Both the position numbers and the translations under genes were made by a program. Shown here in pieces: positions 19,107 through 28,424 of a DNA stretch of 64,000 bases (its first letter is position 1; each line of letters begins with the position of its first letter). Under the pieces are notes generated by a model. That model did no database searches. It saw nothing but the letters and a program-made list of their open reading frames with translations, and was not told the DNA's origin. This DNA is from Bacteroidetes bacterium ADurb.Bin008. GTDB taxonomy: Bacteria; Bacteroidota; Bacteroidia; Bacteroidales; Tenuifilaceae. Location: positions 19,898 to 83,897 of the forward strand of contig MWFE01000033.1 in NCBI GenBank assembly GCA_002071445.1, read 5' to 3'.

Positions 19107-20867
19107 TTACGCTTTCAGCAAATTTTTCATTTTCTGTATTAGCACCTCAATCTGAAAGGGCTTGCTGATGTAATCGTCCATGCCTGATGCAAGGCACTCC
19201 TCCTTGTCGCCAAGCAAAGCATTGGCTGTGATGGCAATAATGGGAGTGTGCGTATTGGAACTGGCTTCTATATCTCTGATTTTTTTGGTGGTAACAAACC
19301 CATTCATTATGGGCATTTGAATATCCATAAGGATAATATCGAAACGGCTGGAGGCTATTTTATCCAGCGCCTCTTTTCCATTGTTGGCGATTTCAATATT
19401 CTTTACCAGTTTTTTTAGGCTGAGAACAACTATTTTCTGGTTTATCAGGTTATCCTCAACCAGCAGTACGCTGGCTTGCTCAAGCTCCATACCTACTTTT
19501 GGCAATAGAGGTTTCCCTGTATCTTGCTCAGGTTCAGTACTTATTTCAGACGCGGTAACGGTAGGCGTGAGAACCTCTTTCCTCAATGCATATGTGAAAT
19601 TAAATACGGCATCCTGAGGGCTAAGGTTAATTATTAGCTCACCGCCATTACTTTCGATAATCTTTTGTGTTATCGTCAGGTCCAACAATTCGATGTAAGC
19701 TTGAGTGCTTGCAGATGAATATATGGTTTCGTTGGTTACAAACAAACTGCGACCTTCATTCATGGGTAGCAGAATGGGCCTGTTGCTATCAATCCTGAAA
19801 TTAATAATGATCTCCTCAGGAGTTTCGCCCTGCTTGGTTACTTTAATGAATATGATGGTTTTTCCGCTACTCTTATGCTTTAAAATTTCAATGAGGGTAA
19901 GGAAAATTTGCTTTAGTTTAACCGGATCTCCACTGAGAGTATCGGGAATGGAATCGTCAATTTTTAAATTGAAACTGGTGTCGGAGTCGTACTGTGTTGA
20001 AAAAAGTCGTAGTGTGCTATTAATTGTACCATGTAGATTAAAGGGAACGTAAATATCACCACGCTCTTTAAGATTAACGTTGGAAATCTCAACCATGCTA
20101 TTCACCACATTTGCCAAATTATTGGTGGAAGCATGAATGGTATCAATCAAGTCTTTCTGCTTCTCGTCCAGCGTACCCGAGGTTTCCAGTATGCTGGAAA
20201 TAACCATGATGTTATTCAGCGGGGTACGTATTTGATGCGACAGGTTGGCAATGAATTGCTCGTTTAGCTTGTTGGCGCTTTGCTGATCAAGTACCTGTTT
20301 TTCCAATTCGTTAATGGAAATTTGCCTGATTTTTTCAAACAGGTATGCCATAGCTGTTACAATGAAAAAGGACAAAAAGAAATTGATTTTAACTGCAAGT
20401 TCTAACTCGTAACCGACATTGATACTCAGGGGGATAAAAAAGCCGATTGCAGCCAAAATGGCAAAAGCCAGCGATGCCAAGGAACCTCTGAAGTATCCAA
20501 GCAAACCAATGGCAATAAGCGGGAATAGCGATGTAACAAGAGTTCCTACGAAAGAGATGCTCCCCGACCACAAAAAATATTGAAAAATGATAAGCAATAG
20601 AATGATGGGGAAGTACAGGAAATTGCAAAATTGTACCTTTTTAATTACCAGCCATTGATTGACCAAAATTAAAAAACAGGCAGAGAAAGAGAGCACTAAT
20701 TGAAGGAAATTGTGTGGGAACAATGATAGAATGCCCAGGATGAAAAAGTAGATTGCAATTATTGTGCTGGCTACGGTCAAGGTCAACATTCGTGGAACAT
20801 GATCTTTCCCACACTTTTTTTCAATCCTGAACGAAAGAATGTGTAATAACTTATCGGATAAATTCAT
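19107..20867 (-). CDS. Membrane hybrid histidine kinase-like protein with receiver domain; ATPase domain degenerate
   Basis: A 586-residue protein with five or six hydrophobic segments (about 30-175), a HisKA dimerisation domain with the phospho-acceptor His211 in SHQIRTPLN, and a C-terminal receiver domain (about 466-586) with the expected Asp515 (MDIQMP), an acidic pair at E471-D472 and Lys569. Between them (about 275-430) the HATPase region is eroded: GDPVKLKQIFLTLIEILKHK occupies the N-box place but lacks the Asn, and no DxGxG or GxGxG box is seen. It may accept phosphate from another kinase or act as a scaffold rather than autophosphorylate. Alternatively the ATPase is only very divergent. 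Confidence 0.85.
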   Translation of the reverse strand: MNLSDKLLHILSFRIEKKCGKDHVPRMLTLTVASTIIAIYFFILGILSLFPHNFLQLVLSFSACFLILVNQWLVIKKVQFCNFLYFPIILLLIIFQYFLWSGSISFVGTLVTSLFPLIAIGLLGYFRGSLASLAFAILAAIGFFIPLSINVGYELELAVKINFFLSFFIVTAMAYLFEKIRQISINELEKQVLDQQSANKLNEQFIANLSHQIRTPLNNIMVISSILETSGTLDEKQKDLIDTIHASTNNLANVVNSMVEISNVNLKERGDIYVPFNLHGTINSTLRLFSTQYDSDTSFNLKIDDSIPDTLSGDPVKLKQIFLTLIEILKHKSSGKTIIFIKVTKQGETPEEIIINFRIDSNRPILLPMNEGRSLFVTNETIYSSASTQAYIELLDLTITQKIIESNGGELIINLSPQDAVFNFTYALRKEVLTPTVTASEISTEPEQDTGKPLLPKVGMELEQASVLLVEDNLINQKIVVLSLKKLVKNIEIANNGKEALDKIASSRFDIILMDIQMPIMNGFVTTKKIRDIEASSNTHTPIIAITANALLGDKEECLASGMDDYISKPFQIEVLIQKMKNLLKA

Positions 20868-20997
20868 GCACTAAGCATTTTGTTTAAAATTCTGCACTCA
20901 GTTTTTCTCTTAAAATACAAAAAAACAATGTGTTGCAACTAAAATATTGAGAATTTGATAAATCCTCAATTACCGCAATTTACAAAAATTCTTGCAC

Positions 20998-21005
20998 CAA
21001 AGATA
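20998..21005 (-). promoter_or_regulatory. Possible promoter -7 element for the hybrid receiver gene
   Basis: Read on the minus strand this is TATCTTTG, matching TAnnTTTG. It lies about 130 bases upstream of the start at 20867, in a 211-base AT-rich gap that otherwise shows no gene. No good -33 box was found. Confidence 0.35.
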
Positions 21006-21078
21006 CAAATATTCATCTTGTTCTTTGTGGGTGCTATTTTTTTAAGAAAAGAGGAGTGGACACACAAAGTCTAACTCT

Positions 21079-21717
21079 TTAAGTAATAAATAATCTTACA
21101 AGCCCAATGATAGCCAAAGCTCCGAGCGTAGCAATGACAGCTCCCGCAATTTTATTAATCCACCACAGCTGCTTGAGTCTTACTTTATCCCTGAAACGAA
21201 AAATCGTTGAAGTTAATGTGTACCACCATAATCCTGCGCCCACAAAAACGCCACTGGTGGTGAGTAGTGCATGAAACCACCTCGACCCGTCCGTAACGAT
21301 TCCGAATGCAGCATACAGGGCAATGAAAAAGAATACTGCCAGAGGATTGGTAAAGGTTACTATGAATACCGACAGAAAATCTTCCATCAGGTTGTTTTTC
21401 TTCCTTTTATGCCTGCGGAACTGCTTAATTGGGTTGGTATAAAAAATTTTAATCCCCAGTATGAAAACAACCACACCGCCAATGGCCTGAAAAATGATTT
21501 GTTGTTTTTGAATGAAAGCTATAATGAAAGTCAAGCTAAAACCTGCTATGGCAGAAAAAATGGTATCTGCAGTTGCAGCGCCGAGGCCGCTTACAAATCC
21601 ACTGATTTTACCTTTGTTCAGGGTTCGTTGTATGCAAATAACTCCTATGGGACCCAATGGAATTGAGGCCAGTAGGCCGATGATAATGCCTTTTATTATT
21701 AAAATAGCCAGTTCCAT
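21079..21717 (-). CDS. LysE family transporter
   Basis: A 212-residue membrane protein with about six hydrophobic segments and the LysE/RhtB-type N-terminus GLLASIPLGPIGVICIQRTL (about 14-33), followed by GFVSGLGAATADTIFSAIAG. This family exports amino acids or related small molecules across the inner membrane; the substrate here cannot be told. The middle loop (FRRHKRKKNN, about 101-110) is unusually basic. It is a single gene with its own candidate promoter just upstream. Confidence 0.87.
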   Translation of the reverse strand: MELAILIIKGIIIGLLASIPLGPIGVICIQRTLNKGKISGFVSGLGAATADTIFSAIAGFSLTFIIAFIQKQQIIFQAIGGVVVFILGIKIFYTNPIKQFRRHKRKKNNLMEDFLSVFIVTFTNPLAVFFFIALYAAFGIVTDGSRWFHALLTTSGVFVGAGLWWYTLTSTIFRFRDKVRLKQLWWINKIAGAVIATLGALAIIGLVRLFIT

Positions 21718-21739
21718 TGAAAATCGGTAAAAAAGTTGT

Positions 21740-21772
21740 CAAAGTTAAGAAATCGCTGCAAAACCCCTCAAA
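21740..21772 (-). promoter_or_regulatory. Bacteroidetes-type promoter of the LysE gene
   Basis: On the minus strand a -33 TTTG (21769-21772) is followed after 21 bases by a -7 TAACTTTG (21740-21747). This fits the Bacteroidetes sigma-ABfr-type consensus in both sequence and spacing. The start codon at 21717 lies 23 bases downstream, so the leader would be very short. Confidence 0.6.
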
Positions 21773-21838
21773 AATTATACTTTTAATGTTTACAAAGTAA
21801 AAGAATACAGGTAAAATAACAAAAATAGTATATCCTTG

Positions 21839-23260
21839 TTAACGCATTGCCCTAACTAAGAGCTTTGGCTCCATCATATCGTGAATGGCATACTTCACTC
21901 CCTCTCTGCCAAATCCCGACTCTTTAATGCCTCCATAGGGCATGTGGTCAACGCGGAATGTCGGCACGTCATTGATAATAACGCCTCCAACATCCAAATT
22001 GTTGAATGCAAACCACTCCTCATCGAGCTGATTGGTGAAAATTCCTGCCTGTAAACCAAAGGGCGAATCGTTAACGGCGTTGATGGCCTCTTCGAAATGG
22101 GAGTAGGGCTCTACTATAACAATGGGGCCAAAAACCTCGTGAGAGCACACCTTCATACCGGCATTTGTGCCGGTTAAAATTGTGGGCTCGTATATATTGC
22201 CCTTACGATGGCCACCTGTAACTATTTTGGCCCCCCCTTTAAGCGATTCATTCACCCATTCTTCCACCCTTAGGGCATTCTCCTGATCAATCATCGCCGA
22301 GATATCGGTTTGTGGGTCCATAGGATCGCCCACTTTGAGCCTTTGGGTCAGTTCGGCCATCCTTTCAATAAAGGGATTGAATATTGATTGGTGAATGTAA
22401 ATCCTTTGGGTGTGAATACACACCTGTCCCGAGTAGGCAAATGCACCGCTGATGCACTTGGGCAGAGCCCATTCAATGTCTGCGCTTGGGGTTACAATTA
22501 CCCCTGCATTGCCTCCCAGCTCCAAAACCACCCTCTTTCGGCCGGCCATCTCCTTCATTTTCCATCCAACGGCAGGTGAACCGGTAAAGGAAAGCAGCTT
22601 GAAGCGGGGGTCGGTAACCAGTTGGTTGCCCGACACCCTATCCATGGGCAGAATGCTCAAGGCACCATGGGGGAGAGGTGTGCTGTAGGCAATGCGTGCC
22701 AATTCGAGGGCCGAGAGGGGAGTGCTTCGTGCCGGTTTGAGAATTATAGGGCAGCCTGCCGCAATGGCCGGGGCTATTTTATGACCCGCAAGGTTCAACG
22801 GGAAATTGAAAGGCGATATCCCAGCCACCAGGCCAATGGGGAAATATTTAACCAAACCCTCTTTGCCTTCGCCCGCCGGAGTCCAGTCTAACGAAATGTA
22901 CTCTGTGGGTAGGCGTTTGCACTCCTCGGCGGCAACCCTAAAGGTTTGAATTGCTCTATCCACTTCACCCAGAGCATACTTAATGGGTTTGCATGCCTCC
23001 TGCGCAAGCAGGCTTGCCAAATGGGTACGCTCTTTTGTCATCCCCTCGGCAATGCCGTTGAGTATTTCGCTCCTGACGTAGGAGGGCATATTTGCCAGCT
23101 CCTTTTCAACCGATTGGGCGGCTGCAATGGCCTCCTCCAGTTCATTTGTACCTGCCAATGAGCAAAGGGCTATGGGTTGTCCATCGTATGGACTACATAC
23201 TTCAATGGTTTCGGGAAGGGTTTTAAAAGTTCCTCCAATACATGCAGGGTATGTTTTCAT
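21839..23260 (-). CDS. NAD(P)-dependent aldehyde dehydrogenase
   Basis: A 473-residue aldehyde dehydrogenase oxidising an aldehyde to its acid. Catalytic residues are visible: Cys281 in FAYSGQVCIHTQRIY, the general base Glu247 in LELGGNAG, and Asn152 in SPFNFPLN. The cofactor motif FTGSPAVG (about 225-232) and the C-terminal GPIVIVEPY and PYGGIKESGFGREG are standard. The overall pattern resembles the lactaldehyde / GapN-like group, but the substrate is not decided by sequence. It is a single gene; a 12-base palindrome lies 11 bases upstream. Confidence 0.92.
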   Translation of the reverse strand: MKTYPACIGGTFKTLPETIEVCSPYDGQPIALCSLAGTNELEEAIAAAQSVEKELANMPSYVRSEILNGIAEGMTKERTHLASLLAQEACKPIKYALGEVDRAIQTFRVAAEECKRLPTEYISLDWTPAGEGKEGLVKYFPIGLVAGISPFNFPLNLAGHKIAPAIAAGCPIILKPARSTPLSALELARIAYSTPLPHGALSILPMDRVSGNQLVTDPRFKLLSFTGSPAVGWKMKEMAGRKRVVLELGGNAGVIVTPSADIEWALPKCISGAFAYSGQVCIHTQRIYIHQSIFNPFIERMAELTQRLKVGDPMDPQTDISAMIDQENALRVEEWVNESLKGGAKIVTGGHRKGNIYEPTILTGTNAGMKVCSHEVFGPIVIVEPYSHFEEAINAVNDSPFGLQAGIFTNQLDEEWFAFNNLDVGGVIINDVPTFRVDHMPYGGIKESGFGREGVKYAIHDMMEPKLLVRAMR

Positions 23261-23270
23261 GACGATAGTG

Positions 23271-23282
23271 TTAGCATGCTAA
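23271..23282. repeat. Short perfect palindrome upstream of the aldehyde dehydrogenase
   Basis: TTAGCATGCTAA is a perfect 12-base palindrome, 11 bases from the aldehyde dehydrogenase start codon and about 85 bases from the divergent DUF4105 gene. It could be an operator. It is short enough to occur by chance. Confidence 0.4.
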
Positions 23283-23365
23283 AATATAAAATCTTTGCTC
23301 AACCCCTGTCGTAAATCAGGCTAAATAAAGCTAACTTTACTTTGTTTTTTTAAATTTTTTCTGCT

Positions 23366-24574
23366 ATGAGGATTAGATTATCAGCCTTAGTCATCCTATA
23401 CATGAGTTTTAGCCTATGCAGTTTCCTGTCAACTGCACAACTCCCTGTGGTAACCCTTACCGATAGCGCCAAAGTAAGCCTGTTAACCTGCTCGCAGGGG
23501 GATGAGCTCTACTCCATTTTTGGCCATAGCGCCATCAGGGTAAAAGATTCGTCCATTGGCGTTGACTGGGTTTTTAACTATGGCACTTTCGACTTCTCCG
23601 ACCCTAATTTTTATCCAAATTTTGTAAAGGGTAAGCTAAACTACATTCTATCGGTTTCTACCTACAACAATTTTGAATACACTTATATTATTGAGAATCG
23701 CTATATCTATGAACAGCCGATTAATTTAACTCAACAGGAGAAGCAAATCCTTTTAGATTCCCTGAGCATCAACTATCTCCCACAGAACCGATACTACCTC
23801 TACGATTTTCTTTTCGATAACTGTGCAACCCGTATCCGCAATATTTTTGTGGAAGCCATTCCGCGTACTATCGTTTTTAACGATAGTATATATTCCGAGA
23901 GTATGAACTTCAGGCAATTGCTAATGCCGTTTGTTGTTGAGAAACCCTGGGCAAAGCTGGGCATTAACCTCCTGCTGGGTGTAAAGGCCGACAGGATAGC
24001 CACTCCGTGGGAGTACATGTTTCTACCCGACTATATGATGGAAGCATTCCAATACGCAAGTTTCCAAGCAGACACAACGCTTTATCCCGTTGCCAGGGAA
24101 AAGGTAACCCTGTTGGTTGGCAAAAATTTGCCAAGGAATGCATTCCGAAATTCACCCTTATTCGTTTTTATGGCTGTGTTTTTGATTGCTGCCGGAATTA
24201 CCATTTGGGGTGTGCGAAAAAGGAAGTATTCCCGTTGGTTTGATGCACTTCTATTCGGATTGGTTGGCTTGCTTGGGGTAGTTCTTGCTTTTCAGTGGTT
24301 TGGCTCCGATCATGTGGTAATGTCCAATAACTATAATCTGCTGTGGGCTCACCCGTTGCACCTGATAGTCGCCATAGTACTCCTTTTCAAAAACTTAGCA
24401 GGATTTTTAAAGTACTACTTTTTGATAAACATGGCTTTGCTTCTGCTTTTGATGATTTGCTGGTTCCTGTTGCCCCAAACCCTCCCGTTTGCAGTATTCC
24501 CTCTGGTGGCATCCATGGCCATCAGGTCGGCTGTAGTTTATAAGCATACATTGCGGATTGCCCGAAAAGAATAA
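23366..24574 (+). CDS. DUF4105 (Lnb N-terminal periplasmic domain) membrane protein
   Basis: A 402-residue protein with a signal peptide (about 1-24), a periplasmic DUF4105 domain (about 30-240; SQGDELYSIFGHSAIRVKD and LYDFLFDNCATRIRN are the recognisable parts), and five hydrophobic segments in the last 140 residues. The conserved His (FGHSAIRV) and Cys (DNCATR) suggest a papain-like or NlpC-like fold with possible catalytic function, but no activity is known to me. The domain is common in Bacteroidetes. It converges on dsbD, with only 39 bases between the stop codons. Confidence 0.85.
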   Translation: MRIRLSALVILYMSFSLCSFLSTAQLPVVTLTDSAKVSLLTCSQGDELYSIFGHSAIRVKDSSIGVDWVFNYGTFDFSDPNFYPNFVKGKLNYILSVSTYNNFEYTYIIENRYIYEQPINLTQQEKQILLDSLSINYLPQNRYYLYDFLFDNCATRIRNIFVEAIPRTIVFNDSIYSESMNFRQLLMPFVVEKPWAKLGINLLLGVKADRIATPWEYMFLPDYMMEAFQYASFQADTTLYPVAREKVTLLVGKNLPRNAFRNSPLFVFMAVFLIAAGITIWGVRKRKYSRWFDALLFGLVGLLGVVLAFQWFGSDHVVMSNNYNLLWAHPLHLIVAIVLLFKNLAGFLKYYFLINMALLLLLMICWFLLPQTLPFAVFPLVASMAIRSAVVYKHTLRIARKE

Positions 24575-24613
24575 GTTGCCATTTTTGTTGATTGGTCAGG
24601 ATAATCTTTCTGA

Positions 24614-26662
24614 TTACATGCCTGATGTTAGGTCGATGGGTGTGATGCTTGGTGTCAGTGCTTGCCCTTGTGATTTGAACTGCTCAATACCTTTGTCCAG
24701 AAACTCAATGAAATCATCAACGTTGGTATTGAAGCTATAGGCGGGTATCAGCAACTCTTCGTTGCCATCAAGCAAAACATAGAAAGGCTGGCTGTTCACA
24801 TTGAATCGGCTGATTTGAAAATCAGCATTCTTCTTACCCAGAGTATTTTTCACCTTGCCATCGATGGTTGAGGTGACCCATTCCGACTCGGGAAGTTTGG
24901 TCCGCTCATCAACGTACAGAGCCACAATGACGTAGTCGTTACGCAGGCGCTCCAAAACACGCGGGTCGCTCCACACTTTCTGCTCCATTACCTTGCAATT
25001 GGCGCAGGCATGGCCCACAAAATCAACGAACAGCGGTTTGTTCTGCTCGCGGGCACAGGCCAAAGCCTGTTGATAATCGAAATAGCCCTGTAAGCCGTGA
25101 GGCAAGTGGAGAATATCGTCGTACTTGGGCTTCTCGCAGAGCGATGTGGACGCTGAAGGCGATGCTGCAACGGTTGATTGCCCCATGATCCTTTCAAGGT
25201 CGAAGCTCTGGGTGGTTTTTGGAGGAATCAGCCCCGAAAGTCCTTTGAGCGGTGCGCCAAACATCCCGGGAATGAGGTAAACTACAAAAGCGAATACGAA
25301 TATTACCAGAATCAGCCGGAAAAAACCTATGCTCTCCATGGGAGAATCGAGTTTAAAGCGAATTTTCCCCAATAGGTACATTCCCAGCAGGATGAATATT
25401 GCTATCCAAAGGGCAAGGTATAGCTCCCGACCTAAAAATCCTATGTGGTATGCCTGATCCACGGTGGATAAAAATTTCAGTCCAAAGGCAAGCATAATGA
25501 AACCCAGAACAATCTTCACAGAGTTCAGCCAACCGCCCGACTTTGGCAGTTTTTGCATCCACGAGGGGAATATGGCAAACAGGGTGAAGGGTATGGCAAA
25601 TGCCAATGAAAATCCAAACATCCCGATGAGGGGCTTTAAGCCCAGCCCCGATGCAGCTTCCACCAGTATGGCTCCAACGATGGGGCCAACGCACGATAGG
25701 CTCACAATAACAAGGGTAAGTGCCATGAAAAACGAACCGATGAATCCACCCCTGTCGGCTTGGCTGTCGGTCTTGGTGGATAGGCTACTGGGTAGTGTGA
25801 TTTCGAAAAGTCCAAAGAACGATGCAGCAAAGGCCATGAACAGCAGGAAGAATATTAGATTGGGTACCCAGTGCGAAACCAGCTGGTTGGCAAATCCTGC
25901 TCCCATGCCCGTGAGGGAAACCAAAAGCCCCAATGATGAGTAGAGTACGATAATGCTGATGCCAAATACAAACGCGTTGAGAATGGCATTGAAACGGTTC
26001 TTGGTTTTTCCCATAAAAAACGAAACGGTCATGGGAATCATGGGGAAAACACAGGGGGTGAGCAATCCGGCCAATCCTGCTGCAAATGAAATCAGGAAGA
26101 AGAGCAGTAAGGACGAATCGTCAGCAGGGCCCGACTCTTTATGGGAGTCAACGGTTGTGGTCACTGTTTCGGCTGTTTGAGTAATAGCGCCTGGGTCGCC
26201 AACAGTAATATTAAAATCCTTTTCGAAAAAGATGCATTTATCCTCATAGCAAACCTGATATTCAATTACCCCTGATACGGATGCGCCTCCACTACCTGTC
26301 GGCAGTTCGATGGTTTGGGTAAATAGGGCTTTCAAATCGAAGTAGCCAACATCCATGTTGAAAATCGGGTCGAACTCGGTTTTTTTATTGCCATCCTGGA
26401 CTATGCCGTCAATAAGTTTGAATGCATTCGATTCGTTGAAATTAAACGTAGTTGGAATAGGTCCTCCTGCCGGAATATCGGTGGAATATAAATGCCATCC
26501 CTTGTCAATGGTGGCTTTAAAGGAGACCTCATATCGGTTTCCATCAACGCTTTTCGAGCTGAAGCTCCAGCTAACCGGATCGTTAACCTGACCTGCAACC
26601 GGAGTAGAAATAATGGAAACAGCAAATACTCCTAATAAAAAGTTTACAATTTTACTCTTCAT
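24614..26662 (-). CDS. dsbD: Thiol:disulfide interchange protein DsbD
   Basis: A 682-residue protein that passes electrons from cytoplasmic thioredoxin across the inner membrane to periplasmic thiols. The start at 26662 gives a clean signal peptide (MKSKIVNFLLGVFAVSIIST); the longer open frame has no such start. The periplasmic alpha domain has the cysteine pair YEVCxxxxxC-like (CYEDKC, about 137-142), the eight-helix beta domain carries TPCVFPMIPM and LSCVGPIVGA cysteines, and the thioredoxin-like gamma domain has CANC (about 552-556). All three redox pairs are therefore present. It is a single minus-strand gene. Confidence 0.94.
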   Translation of the reverse strand: MKSKIVNFLLGVFAVSIISTPVAGQVNDPVSWSFSSKSVDGNRYEVSFKATIDKGWHLYSTDIPAGGPIPTTFNFNESNAFKLIDGIVQDGNKKTEFDPIFNMDVGYFDLKALFTQTIELPTGSGGASVSGVIEYQVCYEDKCIFFEKDFNITVGDPGAITQTAETVTTTVDSHKESGPADDSSLLLFFLISFAAGLAGLLTPCVFPMIPMTVSFFMGKTKNRFNAILNAFVFGISIIVLYSSLGLLVSLTGMGAGFANQLVSHWVPNLIFFLLFMAFAASFFGLFEITLPSSLSTKTDSQADRGGFIGSFFMALTLVIVSLSCVGPIVGAILVEAASGLGLKPLIGMFGFSLAFAIPFTLFAIFPSWMQKLPKSGGWLNSVKIVLGFIMLAFGLKFLSTVDQAYHIGFLGRELYLALWIAIFILLGMYLLGKIRFKLDSPMESIGFFRLILVIFVFAFVVYLIPGMFGAPLKGLSGLIPPKTTQSFDLERIMGQSTVAASPSASTSLCEKPKYDDILHLPHGLQGYFDYQQALACAREQNKPLFVDFVGHACANCKVMEQKVWSDPRVLERLRNDYVIVALYVDERTKLPESEWVTSTIDGKVKNTLGKKNADFQISRFNVNSQPFYVLLDGNEELLIPAYSFNTNVDDFIEFLDKGIEQFKSQGQALTPSITPIDLTSGM

Positions 26663-26789
26663 AGTGTGCGAATTTTTTAAAAATAACAACGTTTCTGAAG
26701 TATTGTTTTCTGAACATACCATAGTCCCCAGGCTTGTTAATCTCATTATTTAACTCAATCTGACGGCCGATGGCTGCTATATTGGTTTG

Positions 26790-28337
26790 TTATACTATCT
26801 CGTTTTCGTTTTTATCAAAAAAACGGTATTCCAAAAAATTATACGATGAAATGGGGCTTACCCTTAACCTGCATTTGTACTTGCGCTGCCATTTGCGACG
26901 TTTCGAACAGAATCCCTGGTTAATAAATGCCACCACAAAGGGATGAGCTTTAAGGGTTAACCTTTTTGCCCTCTTCTCATTCACTAAAAATGCCAAACGA
27001 TTCTCAATCTGTTCGTCCAGCAGAATAGGGGGTGTAATTTCGCCTGTCCCTTTACATGTGGGGCATTTTTCAAGGGTTTGGATGGTTAACTCAGGCCTTA
27101 CCCGTTGCCGGGTAATCTGCATAAGCCCAAATTTGCTGAGGGGCAGGATATTGTGCTTTGCCCTATCCTTGCTCATAAGTTCCTTCATCTTTTCGTACAC
27201 CATTTGGCGGTTCTCGTTGAGGTGCATATCGATGAAGTCAACAACTATAATCCCTCCCATATCCCTGAGGCGTAATTGCCGGGTAATCTCTTCGGTGGCA
27301 GCCAGATTTACCTCTAAGGCAGTAGTTTCCTGATCGGTACTCGCTTTGGAACGATTGCCACTATTAACATCGATAACATGTAGCGCTTCGGTGTGTTCGA
27401 TAATGAGGTATGCTCCGCTCTTAAACGATACCGTTTTTCCGAATAGCCCTTTAATCTGCTTCTCAATGCCAAAATTCTCAAAGATTGGAACTTTGCCCGA
27501 ATAGAGTTTTACAATTTTTTCCTTCTCGGGTGCAATGGTGCCAATGTAGTCCTTAACCTCGTTGTACACCACATCATCGTTAACGTAAATGCTGTTAAAT
27601 GATACGTTGAGCATGTCGCGAAGGATCGCCGAGGTCCGCTTAAGTTCACCAAGGATAAGGCTGGGCGGAGAGCTGGTTTTTATTTTATCGAAAGACGATT
27701 CCCATTTTTTAATCAGGTTGCGTAACTCGGCGTCCAACGTGGCTACTTTTTTCCCCTCGGCAGCCGTACGCACTATAACTCCAAAATTTTTAGGTACAAT
27801 ACTCTCCACCAGCCGTTTCAATCTTTTCTTCTCTTCCGGAGAGGAAATCTTTTGGGAAATGGACACCTTATCGGAGAAGGGAATAAGGACAAGGTTACGG
27901 CCTGCAATAGATATTTCGGCGCTTAACCTAGGGCCTTTAGTTGAAATAGGCTCCTTGGCAATTTGAACAAGTACAATTTGTCCGTTGGTTAAAACCGAGG
28001 AAATTTTGCCATCCTTGTCAATCTCCGGTTCAAGTTTGAATTTGGATTGGGAAAGGAATTTGTTTTTCTTTGATAAAGCAAATTGCAGGAACTTGTTTAA
28101 AGTGAGAAATTGTGGACCAAGGTCAAGGTAGTGCAAAAATGCATCTTTCTCAAACCCGACGTCAACGAATGCGGCATTAAGGCCGGGCATAATTTTCTTT
28201 ATCTTTCCGAGATAAATATCGCCAACCGAAAACTGAATATTGCTTTTCTCCTTGTTGAGTTCGACAAGCTGTTTATCCTCAAGCAAAGCAATGGCTACTT
28301 CAGATGCGCGGAGATCAATTACCAGTTCGGTGTTCAC
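26790..28337 (-). CDS. rng: Ribonuclease G/E family endoribonuclease
   Basis: About 515 residues, cutting single-stranded AU-rich RNA and processing rRNA. An S1 domain (about 12-110) contains FSVGDIYLGKIKKIMPGLNAAFVDVG. The catalytic aspartates lie in DVNSGNR (about 325) and VVDFIDMH (about 367), and the zinc-link cysteines in CPTCKGTG (about 425). There is no long RNase E-type degradosome tail. No ATG is available. I place the start at GTG 28337, which gives MNTELVIDL like related proteins; an upstream TTG at 28409 lies inside a hairpin and is unlikely. Two hairpins in the leader may control it. Confidence 0.9.
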   Translation of the reverse strand: MNTELVIDLRASEVAIALLEDKQLVELNKEKSNIQFSVGDIYLGKIKKIMPGLNAAFVDVGFEKDAFLHYLDLGPQFLTLNKFLQFALSKKNKFLSQSKFKLEPEIDKDGKISSVLTNGQIVLVQIAKEPISTKGPRLSAEISIAGRNLVLIPFSDKVSISQKISSPEEKKRLKRLVESIVPKNFGVIVRTAAEGKKVATLDAELRNLIKKWESSFDKIKTSSPPSLILGELKRTSAILRDMLNVSFNSIYVNDDVVYNEVKDYIGTIAPEKEKIVKLYSGKVPIFENFGIEKQIKGLFGKTVSFKSGAYLIIEHTEALHVIDVNSGNRSKASTDQETTALEVNLAATEEITRQLRLRDMGGIIVVDFIDMHLNENRQMVYEKMKELMSKDRAKHNILPLSKFGLMQITRQRVRPELTIQTLEKCPTCKGTGEITPPILLDEQIENRLAFLVNEKRAKRLTLKAHPFVVAFINQGFCSKRRKWQRKYKCRLRVSPISSYNFLEYRFFDKNENEIV

Positions 28338-28374
28338 TTTCTGTGCATCGTTTTGATTGGTTCTTATTGTGGTA

Positions 28375-28424
28375 GTTGTTACAAACAACACCAACCTAAA
28401 GAGCAGCAAAACTCCTTAGGTTGG
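28375..28424 (-). promoter_or_regulatory. Two tandem hairpins in the RNase G leader
   Basis: On the minus strand CCAACCTAAGGAG (28412-28424) pairs with CTCTTTAGGTTGG (28391-28403) through 13 bp with one G-U pair and an 8-base loop. One base further on, GTTGTT (28384-28389) pairs with AACAAC (28375-28380) around a 3-base loop. Both lie 38-87 bases before the proposed GTG start. No T-run follows, so this does not look like a terminator; a self-regulating leader, as known for E. coli rne, is an inference. Confidence 0.65.

Noticed and set aside
20868..21078. CTTTGTG...CACAAAG inverted arms in the gap before the LysE gene's stop as a terminator
   Set aside because: The arms are far apart with a weak, interrupted stem and no T-run on the minus strand; not convincing.
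24575..24613. Possible terminator between the DUF4105 gene and dsbD
   Set aside because: Only a weak short stem without a T-run could be drawn in this convergent gap.
24614..26746. dsbD starting at 26746 with 28 additional residues
   Set aside because: The extra segment has no signal-peptide character; ATG 26662 gives a clean signal peptide.
28338..28409. RNase G start at TTG 28409
   Set aside because: It lies within the 13-bp hairpin and adds 24 residues not matching the family; GTG 28337 gives the expected N-terminus.
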